This document shows positions 1 to 9,700 of a stretch of DNA of 34,091 nucleotides, in pieces. Source of the stretch: JBDKJS01 sp039806065 (GTDB lineage Bacteria > Bacteroidota > Bacteroidia > AKYH767-A > 2013-40CM-41-45); contig JBDKJS010000035.1 of NCBI GenBank assembly GCA_039806065.1, forward strand, positions 1 to 34,091, in the 5' to 3' direction. Below the pieces are notes generated by a model. That model made no database searches. It was not told where the DNA came from and worked only from the letters and a program-made list of their open reading frames with translations. Made by a program: the position numbers and the translations under genes. Numbering within the stretch: the first letter of the stretch is position 1; each line of letters opens with the position of its first letter.

Positions 1-1
1 A

Positions 2-436
2 TTATTTGGCGTATTGGCCGCAGTACTCAATATTATTCCCTATGTGGGAGTGTTGGTAGGAAGTATCTTACCGGTAGCATTGGCCTTGCTCACACATGAT
101 AATAGTTGGGTGGCAGCAGGAGCATTAGGCGTATGTATTACTGTACAATTTTTAGATAATAATTTTATAACCCCATATGTGGTAGGTAGTAGCGTAAGCA
201 TTAATCCATTAACAGCCACTATAGCACTTATTATTTTTGCCAGCATATGGGGTTTGATGGGAATGGTGCTTTGCCTGCCTCTTACTGGCATGTTGAAAGT
301 GGTTTGTGACAATGTAGAACCTCTCAAGCCTTATGGCTATCTTCTTGGCGAGGAAATAGATTATACCAAACAAGAAAAGATACAAGATAAGGTGATTAGC
401 AAATTCAAGCAAACTATGCTTTCAGGTAAAAAGTAA
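2..436 (+). CDS. AI-2E family transporter, C-terminal part (5' truncated by window edge)
   Basis: This is the C-terminal end of a multi-pass inner-membrane protein of the AI-2E/PerM (formerly UPF0118) family. The frame is open from base 2, so the gene begins outside the window; the TTG at 14 is an internal leucine codon and not a start. The readable part starts with the family-typical stretch LNIIPYVGVLVGS. Hydrophobic segments follow, including a QFLDNNFITPYVVGSSVSINPL loop that is characteristic of the family, then a last membrane segment around IALIIFASIWGLMGMVLCLPLTG. It ends in a charged cytoplasmic tail rich in lysine. Members export varied small molecules or ions; the substrate cannot be told from the sequence. 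It converges on the response regulator gene, with 43 bases between them and no visible terminator. Confidence 0.88.
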   Translation, partial: LFGVLAAVLNIIPYVGVLVGSILPVALALLTHDNSWVAAGALGVCITVQFLDNNFITPYVVGSSVSINPLTATIALIIFASIWGLMGMVLCLPLTGMLKVVCDNVEPLKPYGYLLGEEIDYTKQEKIQDKVISKFKQTMLSGKK

Positions 437-479
437 ACTAGCCTTGATGCAGTAAGAATGATTGAATGGCCAATAGATT

Positions 480-1169
480 TTACACCCAGGAAGTGTAAAT
501 AGAAAATAGTAGGTAAGCGATCATTACCAATTTTTGATTAATAGCTTTGGCTACGGCTTCAGTCATACTTACCACATGTAATTTTTCGTAAATATTTTTC
601 ATATGGGTTCTCACAGTTTCGTAGCTAATATTGCATGCTTCGCCAATCATTTTATAACTCATTCCTTTTACCAAGCAAGCCAATACTTCTTTTTCGCGAT
701 TCGTGAGATTGTAATCAACGGGCTCTGAAGACTGTTTAACTTTTTCTGATTGTTGGAGGAATAGCAGTACCTTTCTGGCTACTGATGATGTCATTGGACT
801 TCCTCCCTGGTACACTTCCACTATGCATTCAAGGATCCTGCTTGAAGGCGTGTTTTTAAGAATATAGCCCGAAGCGCCAGCACAAATAGCATTAAATACT
901 TTGTCATCGTCTTCAAAAGCGGTTTGCATTAAAACATTTATTTTAGGGAAGTACTTCTTAATTTGTTTTACCGCATCTATCCCATTCATGCCTGGCATTT
1001 CAATGTCCATGATCACCACATCAGGTTCGGTTTTGGTAATGCGGCTGATCAGGTCTTCACAATTGGCAAAGGAGCCTACAGCATCAAACCCAGCCGAACT
1101 TTCAAGAAGAATAGACATGGAGTCGAGCAATTGTGTGCTGTCATCAAACACGGTAACTCTGATTGCCAT
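480..1169 (-). CDS. NarL/FixJ-type response regulator (receiver + LuxR HTH)
   Basis: This is a two-component response regulator of 229 residues. The N-terminal receiver domain (about 3-120) has the acidic pair D9-D10, the phosphoacceptor D55 in MDIEMPGMNG, the switch threonine T83 and the conserved lysine K105 in the GYILK motif, so it looks fully functional. A LuxR-type helix-turn-helix (about 155-199, starting LTNREKEVL) follows and should bind DNA after phosphorylation. The C-terminus ends in an unusually hydrophobic tail (MIAYLLFSIYTSWV). No histidine kinase lies beside it, so the partner is elsewhere. The start is ATG at 1169, with a weak -7-like TTAATTTG 16 bases upstream. The thiL terminator separates it from thiL, so it is probably transcribed alone. 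Regulated genes are unknown. Confidence 0.93.
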   Translation of the reverse strand: MAIRVTVFDDSTQLLDSMSILLESSAGFDAVGSFANCEDLISRITKTEPDVVIMDIEMPGMNGIDAVKQIKKYFPKINVLMQTAFEDDDKVFNAICAGASGYILKNTPSSRILECIVEVYQGGSPMTSSVARKVLLFLQQSEKVKQSSEPVDYNLTNREKEVLACLVKGMSYKMIGEACNISYETVRTHMKNIYEKLHVVSMTEAVAKAINQKLVMIAYLLFSIYTSWV

Positions 1170-1210
1170 AAAAATAGATTTGCTACAAATTAACTAAACT
1201 AAATTTCAAT

Positions 1211-1235
1211 ATAAAATCCCCTTTTAAGGGGAGAA
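1211..1235 (-). terminator. Intrinsic terminator of thiL
   Basis: Read on the minus strand, directly after the thiL stop, there is a short hairpin with arms TCCCC and GGGGA (extended by a TT/AA pair) followed by ATTTTAT. It separates thiL from the response regulator gene downstream. The stem is only about 7 bp and the T-run is short, so termination may be partial. Confidence 0.6.
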
Positions 1236-1236
1236 A

Positions 1237-2274
1237 TTAGAAGTGATTCCAGCCCTGGGCTTTTAAAACAACTTCATTGTCACTTTTGTCCATCAACTTA
1301 ATGCCCTTATCAACCTCGGTTATATAGCCAATAATGCTTACATCAGCATGCGGTCTTATCTTTTCATAGTCCTGCTGTTGGAGTGTAAAAAGCAGTTCAT
1401 AGTCTTCGCCACCATTTACAGCAGCCACCGTAGGATCTATTCCAAATTCCCTAGCCCTTTCATAAGTTTGGCCATCTATGGGAAGTTTGCTTTCATAGAT
1501 AACCGCGCCCACCTGACTGTTTTTGCACAAGTGCATTAGTTCAGATGCTAAACCATCACTAATATCTATCATACTGGTGGGCTTTACGCCTAGCTCTGCA
1601 AGTTTCTTAATTTGATCAACTCGAGCTTCGGGCTTTAGCTGGCGTTCTAGTATGTAATCGTTGCCGCTAAGATTAGGCTGAACATTAGGTGATTCTAAAA
1701 ATATACGCTTTTCTCTTTCTAAAATTTGTAAGCCCATATAAGCAGCACCTAAATCTCCAGTTACACATATCAGATCATTAACAGCAGCACCGGTTCGATA
1801 GCATATTTGCTCCTTGGTGGCAGTGCCCAAGACTGTGATACTGATCATTAACCCAGATCTGCTACTGGTGGTATCGCCACCTACTATATTTACATTGTAT
1901 TTTTGGCAGGCCAGTTGCATCCCTTCATAGAGCTCTTCCACCGCCTCTAGTGAGAACCGGTTAGATATGGCCACCCCTACCAAAATTTCAGTTGCGGTTG
2001 CATTCATGGCACATAGATCGCTCACATTTACGGCCACGGCTTTGAATCCCAAGTGCTTTAATGGGTGAAAGGCCAGATCAAAGTGAACCCCCTCTATTAG
2101 TAAATCCTTACTAATCACCATTGTTGCACCTCCATGCTCTATTACAGCTGCATCATCACCTATTCCTTTTAGCACACGTTCGCCAGTGAGATGAATACTT
2201 TTGGCAATGTGGTCAATCAATCCAAATTCACCTAGTGAGCTTAGTTCTGTTCTTGGCACTTTGTTTTCAAACAT
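1237..2274 (-). CDS. thiL: Thiamine-monophosphate kinase
   Basis: ThiL phosphorylates thiamine monophosphate with ATP to give thiamine diphosphate, the last step of cofactor synthesis in the cytoplasm. The protein is 345 residues, normal for the family. The hallmark motifs are present in order: GIGDDAAV (residues 37-44, nucleotide and metal binding), VNVSDLCAMNA, GGDTTSS, DISDGL and GGEDYELL. I chose ATG at 2274. An in-frame TTG lies two codons earlier at 2280, but it falls inside a perfect -7 promoter box (2278-2285) and so cannot be in the mRNA. No other thiamine genes are nearby. The gene seems monocistronic, with its own promoter and a small terminator. Confidence 0.96.
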   Translation of the reverse strand: MFENKVPRTELSSLGEFGLIDHIAKSIHLTGERVLKGIGDDAAVIEHGGATMVISKDLLIEGVHFDLAFHPLKHLGFKAVAVNVSDLCAMNATATEILVGVAISNRFSLEAVEELYEGMQLACQKYNVNIVGGDTTSSRSGLMISITVLGTATKEQICYRTGAAVNDLICVTGDLGAAYMGLQILEREKRIFLESPNVQPNLSGNDYILERQLKPEARVDQIKKLAELGVKPTSMIDISDGLASELMHLCKNSQVGAVIYESKLPIDGQTYERAREFGIDPTVAAVNGGEDYELLFTLQQQDYEKIRPHADVSIIGYITEVDKGIKLMDKSDNEVVLKAQGWNHF

Positions 2275-2277
2275 GGT

Positions 2278-2309
2278 CAAATATAGGGTCTAATTATTCG
2301 TCAGCTAAA
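2278..2309 (-). promoter_or_regulatory. Promoter of thiL, -7 box touching the start codon
   Basis: On the minus strand TATATTTG (2285 to 2278) matches the Bacteroidota -7 consensus TAnnTTTG exactly. A TTTA that could act as the -33 element lies 20 bases upstream (2309-2306). Only three bases separate the box from the ATG at 2274, so transcription should begin at or near the start codon and give a leaderless mRNA. Confidence 0.65.
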
Positions 2310-2401
2310 GTACAATCTAAAGTTTTAAAGCTAAAACATGGTAAAAAGGCAAAACAATCATTTTTTTCAAGTGTTCAACATTTGTAAATTAACGCTTTAC
2401 C

Positions 2402-2431
2402 TTGTTTAGTCGTGTTTATAGGTTATCTTTG
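2402..2431 (+). promoter_or_regulatory. Promoter of the suf operon
   Basis: TATCTTTG at 2424-2431 is a perfect Bacteroidota -7 box, and TTG at 2402-2404 is the -33 element with the usual 19-base spacing. The expected start site is about 15 bases before the ATG at 2455. No IscR-like or Fur-like operator could be recognised by eye. Confidence 0.75.
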
Positions 2432-2454
2432 CAATATAAAATGTTTCTAAATAA

Positions 2455-2781
2455 ATGATTACAGTAACAGAAAGGGCTAAGGAAAAGGCCATTAACTTGA
2501 TTGTCAGTGAGCAAAAGCCTGTAGAGAGTTTTATCAGAGTAGGAGTTGAAGGTGGCGGATGCAGCGGGTTGACTTATAAATTGGAATTTGACCATGTGCT
2601 CAAGCCTGACGATAAAATATTTGAAGATAAAGGGATAAAAATAGTATGTGATAAAAAAAGTTTTTTATACCTCGTGGGTACCGAACTTGATTTTACCGAT
2701 GGCTTAAACGGCAAAGGGTTTCAGTTTAACAATCCCAATGCAAGCCGAACCTGCGGTTGTGGCGAGAGCTTTTCAGTATAA
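2455..2781 (+). CDS. sufA: A-type iron-sulfur carrier (HesB/IscA/SufA family)
   Basis: This is a small A-type carrier of 108 residues that accepts Fe-S clusters from the scaffold and passes them to apoproteins. The three conserved cysteines are present: C36 in GGGCSGL, and C100 and C102 in the C-terminal TCGCGESF. It is the first gene of the suf cluster, 37 bases before sufB and directly behind a strong promoter, so it is probably the SUF-dedicated carrier. From sequence alone SufA, IscA and ErpA cannot be told apart; the symbol rests on context. Confidence 0.93.
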   Translation: MITVTERAKEKAINLIVSEQKPVESFIRVGVEGGGCSGLTYKLEFDHVLKPDDKIFEDKGIKIVCDKKSFLYLVGTELDFTDGLNGKGFQFNNPNASRTCGCGESFSV

Positions 2782-2818
2782 AACATTTATAGAAAGATAT
2801 AATTAGCAAACAAAAGCC

Positions 2819-4264
2819 ATGTCTGACGATTTAAACCTACTTAACGAAGTAACACAGAGTGAATACAAATGGGGTTTTACTAGCGATATAGAAGCAGAAA
2901 ATGCACCTAAAGGATTGAATGAAGACACCATTCGTTTTATTTCATCCAAAAAGAAAGAGCCGGAGTGGTTATTGGCCTATAGGTTAAAAGCCTTTGCGCA
3001 CTGGCGCAAAATGACCGAACCTAACTGGCCCAACGTAAATTACCCTAAAATAGATTTTCAAGACATAATTTATTATTCAGCACCCAAGCCAAAGAAAGAA
3101 CTCAATAGTTTAGATGAATTGGATCCTGAAATAAAAGCTACGTTTGATAAATTAGGCATTTCACTCACCGAGCAAAAACGATTAGCTGGAGTAGCAGTAG
3201 ATGCAGTCATAGACAGTGTATCTGTAAAAACTACTTTTAGAGAAGAGCTAAGCAAACAAGGCATCATCTTTTCTTCTTTTAGCGAAGCCGTGCACGAACA
3301 CCCCGAGTTAATTAAAAAATACATGGGCAGTGTAGTGCCCTATACTGATAATTACTATGCAGCATTGAATGCAGCAGTATTTAGCGATGGGTCTTTCTGC
3401 TACATACCCAAGGGCGTGCGTTGCCCTATGGAGCTAAGTACCTATTTTAGAATTAATGCTGCCGGCACAGGGCAATTTGAGCGCACGCTAATCGTAGCAG
3501 ATGAGGGCGCTTATGTGAGCTACCTCGAGGGATGTACTGCACCCATGCGCGATGAAAATCAATTGCATGCAGCCGTTGTTGAAATATATGCTCATGAACA
3601 GGCACAAGTAAAATATGCCACTGTTCAAAACTGGTATCCAGGCGATAAGGAAGGACGTGGAGGTATTTACAATTTTGTTACCAAGCGCGGATTATGTTCA
3701 GGGGATCATGCTAAAATAAGTTGGACCCAAGTCGAAACGGGAAGCGCCATTACTTGGAAATACCCCTCAGTAATATTAAAGGGCAATCATTCCGTAGGTG
3801 AATTTTATTCAGTAGCAGTAACCAATAATCTACAACAAGCCGATACCGGAACCAAAATGGTTCACTTGGGCAAACATACCAAGAGCACCATCATATCCAA
3901 AGGAATAAGTGCAGGCCGAAGCCAAAACAGCTATAGAGGTCTGGTAAAAATAAACCGAGCCGCCACCAACGCTCGTAATTTTTCGCAATGCGATTCACTT
4001 CTCCTAGGCGATAAGTGTGGCGCTCACACCTTCCCCTACTTAGAATGCAGCAACAGCAGCAGTAAAGTAGAGCATGAAGCCACCACCAGCAAAGTGGGCG
4101 AAGATCAAATTTTTTATTGCAACCAAAGAGGCATCAGCACGGAAGATGCTGTAGGCCTCATTGTAAATGGATTTTGTAAAGAAGTATTCAATGAGTTGCC
4201 CATGGAGTTTGCTGTAGAAGCACAAAAGCTCTTAGCCATCAGCTTAGAAGGCAGCGTAGGGTAA
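2819..4264 (+). CDS. sufB: Fe-S cluster assembly scaffold protein SufB
   Basis: SufB is the core scaffold subunit of the SufBC2D complex, on which Fe-S clusters are built. At 481 residues it has the usual length. The sequence is strongly conserved: the YYSAPKPK and YIPKGVRCPMELSTYFRIN regions, LEGCTAPMRDENQLHAAVVE, and the C-terminal block with C400 in DKCGAHTFPYLEC followed by EHEATTSKVGEDQIFYCNQRGIS. That block holds the cysteine region used for cluster assembly at the SufB-SufD interface in E. coli. The gene lies 37 bases after the A-type carrier and 66 bases before sufC. ATG at 2819 matches the family N-terminus (NLLNEVTQSEYKWGF). Confidence 0.97.
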   Translation: MSDDLNLLNEVTQSEYKWGFTSDIEAENAPKGLNEDTIRFISSKKKEPEWLLAYRLKAFAHWRKMTEPNWPNVNYPKIDFQDIIYYSAPKPKKELNSLDELDPEIKATFDKLGISLTEQKRLAGVAVDAVIDSVSVKTTFREELSKQGIIFSSFSEAVHEHPELIKKYMGSVVPYTDNYYAALNAAVFSDGSFCYIPKGVRCPMELSTYFRINAAGTGQFERTLIVADEGAYVSYLEGCTAPMRDENQLHAAVVEIYAHEQAQVKYATVQNWYPGDKEGRGGIYNFVTKRGLCSGDHAKISWTQVETGSAITWKYPSVILKGNHSVGEFYSVAVTNNLQQADTGTKMVHLGKHTKSTIISKGISAGRSQNSYRGLVKINRAATNARNFSQCDSLLLGDKCGAHTFPYLECSNSSSKVEHEATTSKVGEDQIFYCNQRGISTEDAVGLIVNGFCKEVFNELPMEFAVEAQKLLAISLEGSVG

Positions 4265-4330
4265 TAAGACAATTTGAGAAATTAATAACAATATAAGCAT
4301 TTAGCTAACCAAAACAAACTAATAAATAAG

Positions 4331-5083
4331 ATGATTGCCATAAAAAATCTGGTAGCAAGAGTAGAGAATAAACAAATACTAAACGGGCTCAACCTTACCG
4401 TTAAGCCCGGTGAAGTACACGCCATCATGGGCCCCAATGGAAGCGGCAAAAGCACCCTCGCTTCGGTACTAGCAGGAAAAGAAGATTATGAAATAACCGA
4501 TGGAGAAATTCTGTTCAATGGCCAATCGATCATAGACTTGGCACCAGAAGAAAGAGCCCGTAGCGGCATGTTTTTAGCATTTCAATATCCCATTGAAATT
4601 CCCGGGGTTAGCAACGCCAATTTTTTAAAAACAGCAGTCAATGAAGTGCGCAAAGCGAATGGAAAAGCCATATTAGATTCTAAAGAATTTCTGAAATTGA
4701 TGAAAGAAAAAATGGCTTTAGTAGAAATGGATAAAACCATGACCCAACGAAGCGTAAATGAAGGATTCAGTGGAGGAGAAAAAAAACGAAATGAAGTATT
4801 TCAGATGGCCATGCTTGAACCCCAACTCGCCATTCTAGATGAAACCGATAGCGGCCTCGATATAGACGCACTGCGAATAGTAGCCAATGGTGTAAATGCA
4901 CTTCGATCGCCAGAAAGGAGCTTTATTGTCATTACCCACTACCAGCGCTTACTTGATTATATCGTTCCTGACTTTGTACACGTGCTTTACAAAGGAAAAA
5001 TCGTAAAATCCGGAACAAAAGAACTAGCCTTAGAGCTTGAAGAAAAAGGTTATGATTGGATAAAGGAGGAAGTAACCGCATAA
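4331..5083 (+). CDS. sufC: Fe-S assembly ATPase SufC
   Basis: SufC is a cytosolic ABC-type ATPase that binds SufB and SufD and drives conformational change during cluster assembly. The 250-residue protein has Walker A GPNGSGKST (residues 34-42, K40), a Q-loop in FLAFQYPIEIPGV, the SufC-type signature SGGEKKRNE, Walker B with its catalytic glutamate in LAILDETDSGLD, and an H-switch in VITHYQR. It has no membrane segments, unlike transporter ATPases. It lies 66 bases after sufB and only 3 bases before sufD. Confidence 0.97.
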   Translation: MIAIKNLVARVENKQILNGLNLTVKPGEVHAIMGPNGSGKSTLASVLAGKEDYEITDGEILFNGQSIIDLAPEERARSGMFLAFQYPIEIPGVSNANFLKTAVNEVRKANGKAILDSKEFLKLMKEKMALVEMDKTMTQRSVNEGFSGGEKKRNEVFQMAMLEPQLAILDETDSGLDIDALRIVANGVNALRSPERSFIVITHYQRLLDYIVPDFVHVLYKGKIVKSGTKELALELEEKGYDWIKEEVTA

Positions 5084-5086
5084 ACC

Positions 5087-6418
5087 ATGAAAACCACCCT
5101 TGACCCTATAGAAATACAAGATCACTATCTGGCCGCATACGAAACCCATGCCCACCTTTACAGTAGTCAACGAACCAGCCTGCGTAAAATGGCCATTGAA
5201 GAATTTGCAGCCATCGGATTTCCTACACCCCAGCACGAAGAGTGGAAATACTTCGATCTTCGCCCCATACTTCAAAATCCATTTAGCATAGCCACGCCAG
5301 AAGTAAGCACACTTACTGAAGCAGATGTGGCCCGTTTCAAAATATTAGGATCCGATGCCTTGGTAATGGTATTCGTAAATGGCACCTACCAGCCCCACCT
5401 GAGCAGCATCAACTTAGCCACTCACTTTACCGTAATGCCATTTGCCCATGCTCACCAGCATCCCACCTTTAAAACCTACTTTGCCAAGCAAGCCAGCTTT
5501 CTGGGCGAAGCCTTTGTTGCCCTAAACACAGCCTTTTACAATGATGGCTGCCTGGTATATTTAAATAAAAATACAACTGTAGCACAGCCTATACACCTGC
5601 TCCATATCACCACCGCCACTGCCGAAGGCATAGCCACCTTCCCTAGAAACTTAATCGTTTTAGATCAAGGCAGCAAGGCACAAATTATAGCCACCTACCA
5701 TACACTCAGCCACCATCAACCCACCTTTACCAACGCAGTAAACGAGATCATCCTTGGCGAACATGCCATGCTAGAATTTGATATCAAACAAAACGAAGCA
5801 GGCCAAGCCTACCATATAAACTATACCGAAGCATTACTTCATAAAAATGCCACATTCGATATAAGTACCATCACGGTCAATGGTCAAATGGTGCGCAATA
5901 ATTTGCACATCGTATTGGCCGATGTAAATTGTACCACCCACCTCCATGGACTCAACATCACCAACTGTCAACAAGTGGTAGACAATCACACCCTGGTAGA
6001 TCATGCTGCACCACACTGCTTCAGCAATGAATTGTACAAATCAATTTTGAGCGACAAAGCCGTAGGTATATTTAATGGAAAAATATTCGTACGGAAAGAT
6101 GCTCAAAAAACCAATGCCTTCCAATCAAACAAAGCCATCCTGCTCAATGATGAGGCCACCATGAACGCCAAACCACAGCTCGAAATTTTTGCCGATGATG
6201 TAAAATGCTCACACGGAGCCACCACCGGCCAGCTTGATGAAGAAGCACTTTTCTATCTAAGATCACGAGGCATCAACCCGCCCGATGCCAAAGCCCTCTT
6301 AAATTTTGCCTTTGCCAGCGATGTGTTGAGCAATATCAATAACCCACACCTCAAAGCAAACCTTTTGAAACTATTGGCCAAAAAACTTAATAGCCACATA
6401 GAATTTGACCTAGCCTAA
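5087..6418 (+). CDS. sufD: Fe-S cluster assembly protein SufD
   Basis: SufD is the paralogue of SufB and completes the SufBC2D scaffold complex; it is needed for iron acquisition by the complex. The protein is 443 residues. The N-terminus carries the family pattern of a helical segment followed by GFPTPQHEEWKYFDLRP. The C-terminal beta-helix core has KTNAFQSNKAILLNDEA, CSHGATTGQLDEEALFYLRSRGI and a terminal helix, all typical of SufD. It starts 3 bases after the sufC stop, so the two are tightly linked. In many relatives sufS and sufE follow; here the next gene is an unrelated secreted protein behind its own promoter. Confidence 0.95.
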   Translation: MKTTLDPIEIQDHYLAAYETHAHLYSSQRTSLRKMAIEEFAAIGFPTPQHEEWKYFDLRPILQNPFSIATPEVSTLTEADVARFKILGSDALVMVFVNGTYQPHLSSINLATHFTVMPFAHAHQHPTFKTYFAKQASFLGEAFVALNTAFYNDGCLVYLNKNTTVAQPIHLLHITTATAEGIATFPRNLIVLDQGSKAQIIATYHTLSHHQPTFTNAVNEIILGEHAMLEFDIKQNEAGQAYHINYTEALLHKNATFDISTITVNGQMVRNNLHIVLADVNCTTHLHGLNITNCQQVVDNHTLVDHAAPHCFSNELYKSILSDKAVGIFNGKIFVRKDAQKTNAFQSNKAILLNDEATMNAKPQLEIFADDVKCSHGATTGQLDEEALFYLRSRGINPPDAKALLNFAFASDVLSNINNPHLKANLLKLLAKKLNSHIEFDLA

Positions 6419-6426
6419 CCAGTCAC

Positions 6427-6525
6427 TTTTTTTTTGATGCGCCCTATCCCGCTATCGGCCGTAGTGCTGCCCTGCGGGCAGCAGCTACCTGCCTCTATCG
6501 GGGGCGTGGCAGCAGTGCTGGCCAC
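6427..6525. repeat. GC-rich palindromic element after sufD (REP-like)
   Basis: This GC-rich patch sits in AT-rich surroundings. It begins with nine T (6427-6435). A strong stem-loop with arms TGCTGCCC and GGGCAGCA (6465-6483, loop TGC) extends outward through GTAG and CTAC with one bulge. A second stem-loop at 6506-6525 has arms GTGGCAGCA and TGCTGGCCAC. Outer CGCCC (6440-6444) and GGGCG (6502-6506) can also pair. There is no coding potential. The form resembles repetitive extragenic palindromes, but copy number cannot be judged from one window. It might also help end suf transcription. Confidence 0.5.
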
Positions 6526-6701
6526 CATACTTTATACTCCGTAGTTGTAAATTCAAAATTGGATAGCAAATATCACACCTGTAAAAAGACTTTTACTAAT
6601 AAGGTTGTGAACTTATACAACGAATATAGAGCACACTTTTGGGCTCCATTTAACACTAAAACTAATAGCTAACACAAACTTTCATATTACCATATTTTTA
6701 T
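6526..6701. other. Non-coding stretch between the palindromic element and the next promoter
   Basis: This is AT-rich sequence with no open frame of note, no hairpin with a T-run and no RNA gene that I can recognise. It is probably the upstream region of the large surface protein gene. Confidence 0.5.
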
Positions 6702-6709
6702 TATCTTTG
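6680..6709 (+). promoter_or_regulatory. Promoter of the large surface-protein operon
   Basis: TATCTTTG at 6702-6709 is a perfect -7 box. The -33 element is weaker: TTTC at 6680-6683, with 18-base spacing. The ATG at 6732 lies 22 bases after the box, leaving a leader of roughly 15 bases. Confidence 0.6.
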
Positions 6710-6731
6710 AAATGAATTCTAAATTTAGTTA

Positions 6732-9700
6732 ATGAAATTAATTACATCAGCATCCTTGTTATTGTTAGTTCTATTAATTTTTGCCTCTGATTTAGCAAGT
6801 GGGCAAACTTTTGGTATCAGCAGATTGCATTCAGGTGTTTCAATTCCAAGATGTGGTATTGAAAGGTACGCAATTACGATAACGAATATCCAAAATCTAA
6901 CCCAGATCACCGTGCCGTGCACACTTGATCTTAGCGGCAATAATCGCCTGCAATATGCAGGTAATCTTGTGCTTAGTGGATGTTCTGCCAATATTAGTGC
7001 TTCTAACGATATCAATAACCCAGCATTTGAAATCACTAATATTACACCCTCATGCTCACAGGTTCAGTTTAGTTTCGATGCAAACTTAAATTGCAATGCT
7101 AATTTAAACACACTTCAAATCAACACCGTACTGGGAAATCAACCTCCATATTTAGCTTTTTGCGTTACATCTTTTCAAAGTTTTTCGTTTATTGAAACCA
7201 CTCTCAATTTTAATAACAATGTTGCACAAGGTGAAACCTTTCTAATCTCAAAGACCTGCACCACCAATCAGGCTATCGATCTCAATAGAACCTTTTTGTT
7301 TTTTAAATATCATCTAACTAGCAACGACATAGTCATTACAAATTTGGAGATAAAAACAGGGTCTGATATATTGTATTCCTCTGCATCATATCAAGTGAAT
7401 GACTATATTCAATTGACAAATTCAAATGTAATTACTTTGGTTCAAGGGTCAGCTATTGAAATCGCAATTACTTGCAAAGTTACAGGCTGCCCTAGTGGTA
7501 GTGCTATAAATGGAACTGCATCGCTTGCAGCTACCTGCAATCCGGATTTACCTCACCCCCCTAACCCCATTTGTCAGGAATTAACTTTTGCAACAGATAA
7601 TTTTCCGGCAGCGCCATTTCAAAACAGCATTAAAATTAATAGAATAATACCCGCCAGTAACTGCACCACTTTATATAATGAAAACCAATGTTTCAGCTCT
7701 TCCACATACTATAAATTTGAAATAGAAAATAAAGGAAGTGTGGTTTATAAAAACGCTAAGATAATATTGGAGCAAAACAACACAGGTTTCATTTATGATT
7801 TAACGCAAATAAAAAACTATAGCATTACTTGCATTACCTGTGCTGGTTCACAGTGTGCCACACCTACTAACCAAACTATTTTAAAAAGTGATCTCTATGT
7901 TGGAGGTTCAGCCCCTGGATATTTAGCTAATCAATCGCCACCCTATATTGCAAGAACCGAGTACTCTATTGATCCTCAAACTTGCACAGATGGCTTGGTG
8001 TTATATCCGGGTGATAAATATGAAATTGAATTCACAGCCGACCATATATGCCCACAGACTATGGATGGCATTACTGAAAATTTTTCTTTTTTTAGCCAAG
8101 CCATCACCATCAATAGTTGGCGGTTATTTCTCACTTGTATCGATCAATGTGGCACCACCAGAACCAGTCTGCCTGACTGTAATACTGATATCATTACTAA
8201 CAACACTGGCCCACATCAAATAAGCAACTACCTTCTGGATCTGTCGTTAAACGATTTATCACTCCAGCAGTTTTTTCTACCCACTGTAGCCGGTATGACA
8301 GCAAGTGCACCTGGCGTGCTTCCAAATAATGTCTCTTTTGTAAACTTTGAAGTAGAAAACCAATTTTTTAGAGGGAGCAATTTCGCTGCCATAAATGGCG
8401 ATTACATGACTGATGCGCAGGGAAATATAAATGGGGTACTAAAAGTGCGATTTATTATTGATAATACTTTGGCATTAAATAACTCTTCTACTATTTTACC
8501 TTCATTTTCTACTACAATTAATTTGATTAGTACTATTCCTAATGGTAGTTCCACAACGCTAACTAGCAATAGCTGTACTACATTTACATGCAATGGTACT
8601 AGTAGAACGTATGACTTTGATTTTCCTTTCAATCAAAATAATTTTGTAAATTTTGAATCGTTTTGTCAATTCATGAATTATGCAATTACCAACTTTAAGC
8701 TAGCACCGGTTTGTGGTATTCCCAATCAATGTGGTGCTGATGATTTGGATGCACAATACTTGATTCAAACTTTTCTTTCCCCCAACAGCAATGGTGGTAA
8801 TGCCTGCCCTGATTGTTTCATACCTTTATCGCAAGTAGGTGGTACGGTTAATGTACGCTGCCCCGGTTGTGCAACACCTGGCTTGCAAGTAGATGAAGCT
8901 TCGCTGAGGAGGGCTCCGGGTAGCTATGGATTGGTAGATAACTACACATCTGGTGCCGATGATGGAAGAGCTGCGCTGGATCAAAACAATAATACGATTG
9001 TAGCAAACCAAAATACACCTAGGGTGATTCCTTTTAGGTCTATTCCAGGTGATGTTTTAAACTTTTCCTCAACTGCTCGATTTACCCAAGGTGCATACAG
9101 TTTAAATGATCTCGAAGCTTATTGGCAAACTAATTCAATAGGCACGCCTCTAGTTAATGATTTAACTAGAGTTTACTTTATGATCAATATTCCTGATGGT
9201 GATGTTTATGGTGTAAATTATTTAACAAATTCAGTTTCGTGCTCCTTGCAGGTGTCACCACAAAATACAACAGCTAGTGGTCAATTTATTATTAATCATA
9301 CTTCTATCACCATTGAAGAGATTAATTCCAATTCCACATCCGGTACTAAAATATTAATGGGATATTTTGATTGGGAAGACTTTCCCAGTCTGCCAAATGA
9401 TTTTCAATTTTATTCAGGTGGTAGTGGAAATGAGCCCGATAGAATTTCAGTAAATTTACAGCTCAAAGTTTGCAATAACCCCACTACTACTTCAGCAGGA
9501 AGGATAAACTTTGATCCGGATCTTAACAAAAGTTCGAGCGATCAATTTGATGTATTAATGTTCTTGGGCAATGATCAATACAGTATTGGGGGCTTAAGCA
9601 ATATTAATTTAAGTAACCATGATATTAATGAGTATTTTTTAAATCAAGAACAATTTGCAACAGATCAAAATGGTGGTAATATTAATGCAATGCAACCCGG

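Noticed and set aside
437..479. A terminator between the convergent permease and response regulator genes.
   Set aside because: No stem with a T-run could be found in these 43 bases.
2278..2280. TTG as the start codon of thiL.
   Set aside because: It lies inside the perfect -7 box 2278-2285, while ATG at 2274 lies just beyond it.
5064..5070. AGGAGGA near the end of sufC as a ribosome binding site for sufD.
   Set aside because: It is within sufC codons, 16 bases before the sufD ATG, which is too far, and Bacteroidota rarely use such sites. It may still be incidental.
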